Shown here: piece after piece, positions 5,693 to 5,773 of the stretch
Layout: each line of letters starts with the position of its first letter
Position numbering within the stretch: position 1 is the first letter of the stretch
Origin: Euryarchaeota archaeon UBA549
GTDB taxonomy: Archaea > Thermoplasmatota > Poseidoniia > Poseidoniales > Poseidoniaceae
Assembly (NCBI GenBank): GCA_002495645.1
Contig: DAGF01000089.1
Coordinates: 21,824 to 27,596 of the forward strand
Direction: 5' to 3'
DNA length: 5,773 nucleotides
Notes under the pieces: model-generated
Database searches by the model: none
Told to the model about the DNA's origin: nothing
Seen by the model: the letters and a program-made list of their open reading frames with translations, nothing else
Program-made: the position numbers and the translations under genes

Positions 5693-5770
5693 AGCGAGGT
5701 GGGGTAGTCTGGATATCCCGTCGGGCTCATAACCCGGAGATCGATGGTTCAAATCCATCCCTCGCTACCA
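5693..5770 (+). tRNA. Initiator tRNA-Met (anticodon CAT), CCA encoded
   Basis: A full cloverleaf can be drawn. The acceptor stem AGCGAGG (5693-5699) pairs with CCTCGCT (5760-5766). The D stem GGG (5702-5704) pairs with CCC (5717-5719). The anticodon stem TCGGG (5721-5725) pairs with CCCGG (5733-5737) around loop CTCATAA, with anticodon CAT at 5728-5730. The T stem GATGG (5743-5747) pairs with CCATC (5755-5759) around TTCAAAT. The discriminator is A5767 and CCA is encoded at 5768-5770. Two features mark it as initiator rather than elongator: the three stacked G-C pairs next to the anticodon loop (5723-5725 with 5733-5735), and the A1-U72 pair that is usual in archaeal and eukaryotic initiators, while bacterial ones have a mismatch there. 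No intron is present. It delivers methionine to the start codon on the small ribosomal subunit. Confidence 0.95.
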
Positions 5771-5773
5771 TCA

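Noticed and set aside
5605..5730. A 42-residue N-terminal extension of the lipoprotein frame.
   Set aside because: It runs antisense through the tRNA gene and would bury the signal peptide and lipobox; a good ribosome binding site precedes the start at 5604.

Overview
The window looks archaeal, most probably from a marine planktonic euryarchaeon of the Poseidoniales (Marine Group II) or a close relative. Direct support: a RadA recombinase with an N-terminal helix-hairpin-helix domain, an archaeal-type FtsZ, an initiator tRNA-Met with an A1-U72 pair and an encoded CCA, and AT-rich boxes about 25-27 bases upstream of start codons, the spacing expected of archaeal TATA boxes. The lineage call comes from the gene mix (a bacterial-type NADP isocitrate dehydrogenase, a secreted choice-of-anchor V/Reeler-like protein, a lipobox lipoprotein) and is inference. 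Base composition is moderately GC-rich and looks uniform. I see no transposon, CRISPR array, phage gene or frameshift.

Layout, left to right. The N-terminal 228 codons of icd run off the left edge on the minus strand (1-685). An OsmC-family gene diverges from it (732-1127, plus). Its 3' end overlaps by 12 bases the 3' end of an unrecognised, very acidic protein gene (1116-1637, minus). A 112-base divergent spacer with a TATA-like box and a 9-base direct repeat leads to a gene for a secreted, C-terminally anchored choice-of-anchor V-type protein (1750-2361, plus). Its stop codon directly abuts the stop of ftsZ (2362-3513, minus). Upstream of ftsZ on the same strand lies radA (3579-4613, minus), so radA-ftsZ is a likely transcription unit driven from a TATA-like box near 4653. 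A lipoprotein gene with a PKD-like segment (4762-5604, minus) follows. It is divergent from the initiator tRNA-Met gene (5693-5770, plus) across an 88-base spacer rich in inverted repeats.

The genes are mostly housekeeping: central carbon metabolism (icd), peroxide or thiol stress defence (OsmC-like), cell division (ftsZ), recombination and repair (radA) and translation initiation (tRNA). Two cell-surface proteins and one orphan acidic protein are added. The gene order is very compact. Every protein-coding stretch is accounted for, no gene-free stretch exceeds about 135 bases, and no T-rich terminator is visible. I did not find a convincing new multi-gene system. The least explained items are the acidic orphan protein, the CxCH motif of the surface protein, and the repeats upstream of the tRNA.
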